Assembly: GCF_030944405.1 (NCBI RefSeq) | Contig: NZ_CP132339.1 | Location: forward strand, 5,952,001 to 6,016,000 | DNA length: 64,000 nucleotides | Reading direction: 5' to 3' | Origin: Janthinobacterium sp. J1-1 | GTDB taxonomy: Bacteria; Pseudomonadota; Gammaproteobacteria; Burkholderiales; Burkholderiaceae_D | Shown here: piece by piece, positions 63,784 to 64,000 of the stretch | Layout: every line of letters starts with the position of its first letter | Numbering within the stretch: position 1 is the first letter of the stretch | Notes under the pieces: model-generated | Seen by the model: the letters and a program-made list of their open reading frames with translations, nothing else | Databases searched by the model: none | What the model was told of the DNA's origin: nothing | Made by a program: the position numbers and the translations under genes

Positions 63784-64000
63784 TTACTGCACCCGCCGCA
63801 CTTTCGGCGAGTTATTCGTGCCGTCGATCTTCAGGAAGTAGGTGCCGATGACATTACGCTCGACCTTGACCCTGGCATCGGTCATCGGCGACAGCACGGC
63901 GGAGCTGCCGTCGACGATGCGCCATACCTGGCCATTGGCCAGCCTGACCAATTCATTGCCGCTCCAGCCATCAAAACGGCCGGCGATGGTCGAGCTGATC
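63784..64000 (-). CDS. Partial hypothetical protein with FxGWxG...NGQxW domain
   Basis: The last 71 codons of a reverse-strand gene enter from the right edge. FDGWSGNELVRLANGQVWRI resembles a small beta domain seen at the end of exported hypothetical proteins, followed by SPMTDARVKVERNVIGTYFL and a basic end (PKVRRVQ). The N-terminus and any signal peptide are outside the window. Confidence 0.6.
   Translation of the reverse strand, partial: ISSTIAGRFDGWSGNELVRLANGQVWRIVDGSSAVLSPMTDARVKVERNVIGTYFLKIDGTNNSPKVRRVQ

Noticed and set aside
1..64000. Insertion sequences, prophage or CRISPR arrays
   Set aside because: No transposase, integrase or phage gene and no regularly spaced repeats were found.

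Overview
The window reads as a chromosomal segment of a GC-rich betaproteobacterium. The Oxalobacteraceae (the Janthinobacterium/Duganella/Massilia group) is my best guess. It rests on the dnaX-ybaB-recR order next to the 4.5S RNA, the UbiD and GlyA sequences, the complete tol-pal operon, a RibB with a decayed GTP cyclohydrolase II half, and the general codon style. This is inference from family knowledge; no database was searched. I saw no transposase, phage gene or CRISPR array.

Layout. 1-3060: partial HDOD protein, then a NarL-type response regulator and its Cache-domain histidine kinase. These diverge from cstA and a YbdD-like gene (3304-5564), so pyruvate or peptide uptake is the likely regulated function. 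5794-10792: a hybrid histidine kinase followed by a REC-PAS-GGDEF-EAL protein, probably one phosphorelay acting on cyclic di-GMP. 10761-18343 (minus): phytase-like lipoprotein, CoA-transferase, recR, ybaB, dnaX, 4.5S RNA and ubiD. 18477-19752: a lytic transglycosylase with a strong promoter and a leader of about 300 nt. 19875-28052 (minus): nusB, ribH, ribB(X), ribE and ribD. This block is interrupted by an osmC gene, a Gln-rich coiled-coil protein and an AbiE-type toxin-antitoxin pair.

28104-35028 (minus): a type IV pilus minor-pilin operon, pilV-pilW-pilX-pilY1-pilE-fimT, with overlapping reading frames. 35229-37341 (minus): nrdR and glyA. The glyA leader holds a well-matched ZTP (pfl) riboswitch with an overlapping terminator and an upstream promoter. 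37624-43063: ybgC-tolQ-tolR-tolA-tolB-pal-cpoB. 43102-43421: two identical tRNA-Lys(TTT) genes behind a consensus promoter; a third identical copy is at 62491.

45530-53138 is the most unusual metabolic block. A GcvA-like LysR regulator diverges from a split transketolase (two genes), an ACS-type MFS transporter, a membrane PQQ-dependent dehydrogenase and a short-chain dehydrogenase. No sugar kinase is present. The genes suggest periplasmic oxidation of a sugar or polyol, uptake of the product and two-carbon transfer in the cytoplasm; the substrate is unknown. 53142-64000 is ordinary accessory content: a VOC protein, an acyltransferase, an ArsR-lipoprotein pair diverging from an old yellow enzyme across a perfect inverted repeat, two MFS exporters around a LysR gene, YdfG-type and YigZ-type proteins, and two unknown genes at the right edge.
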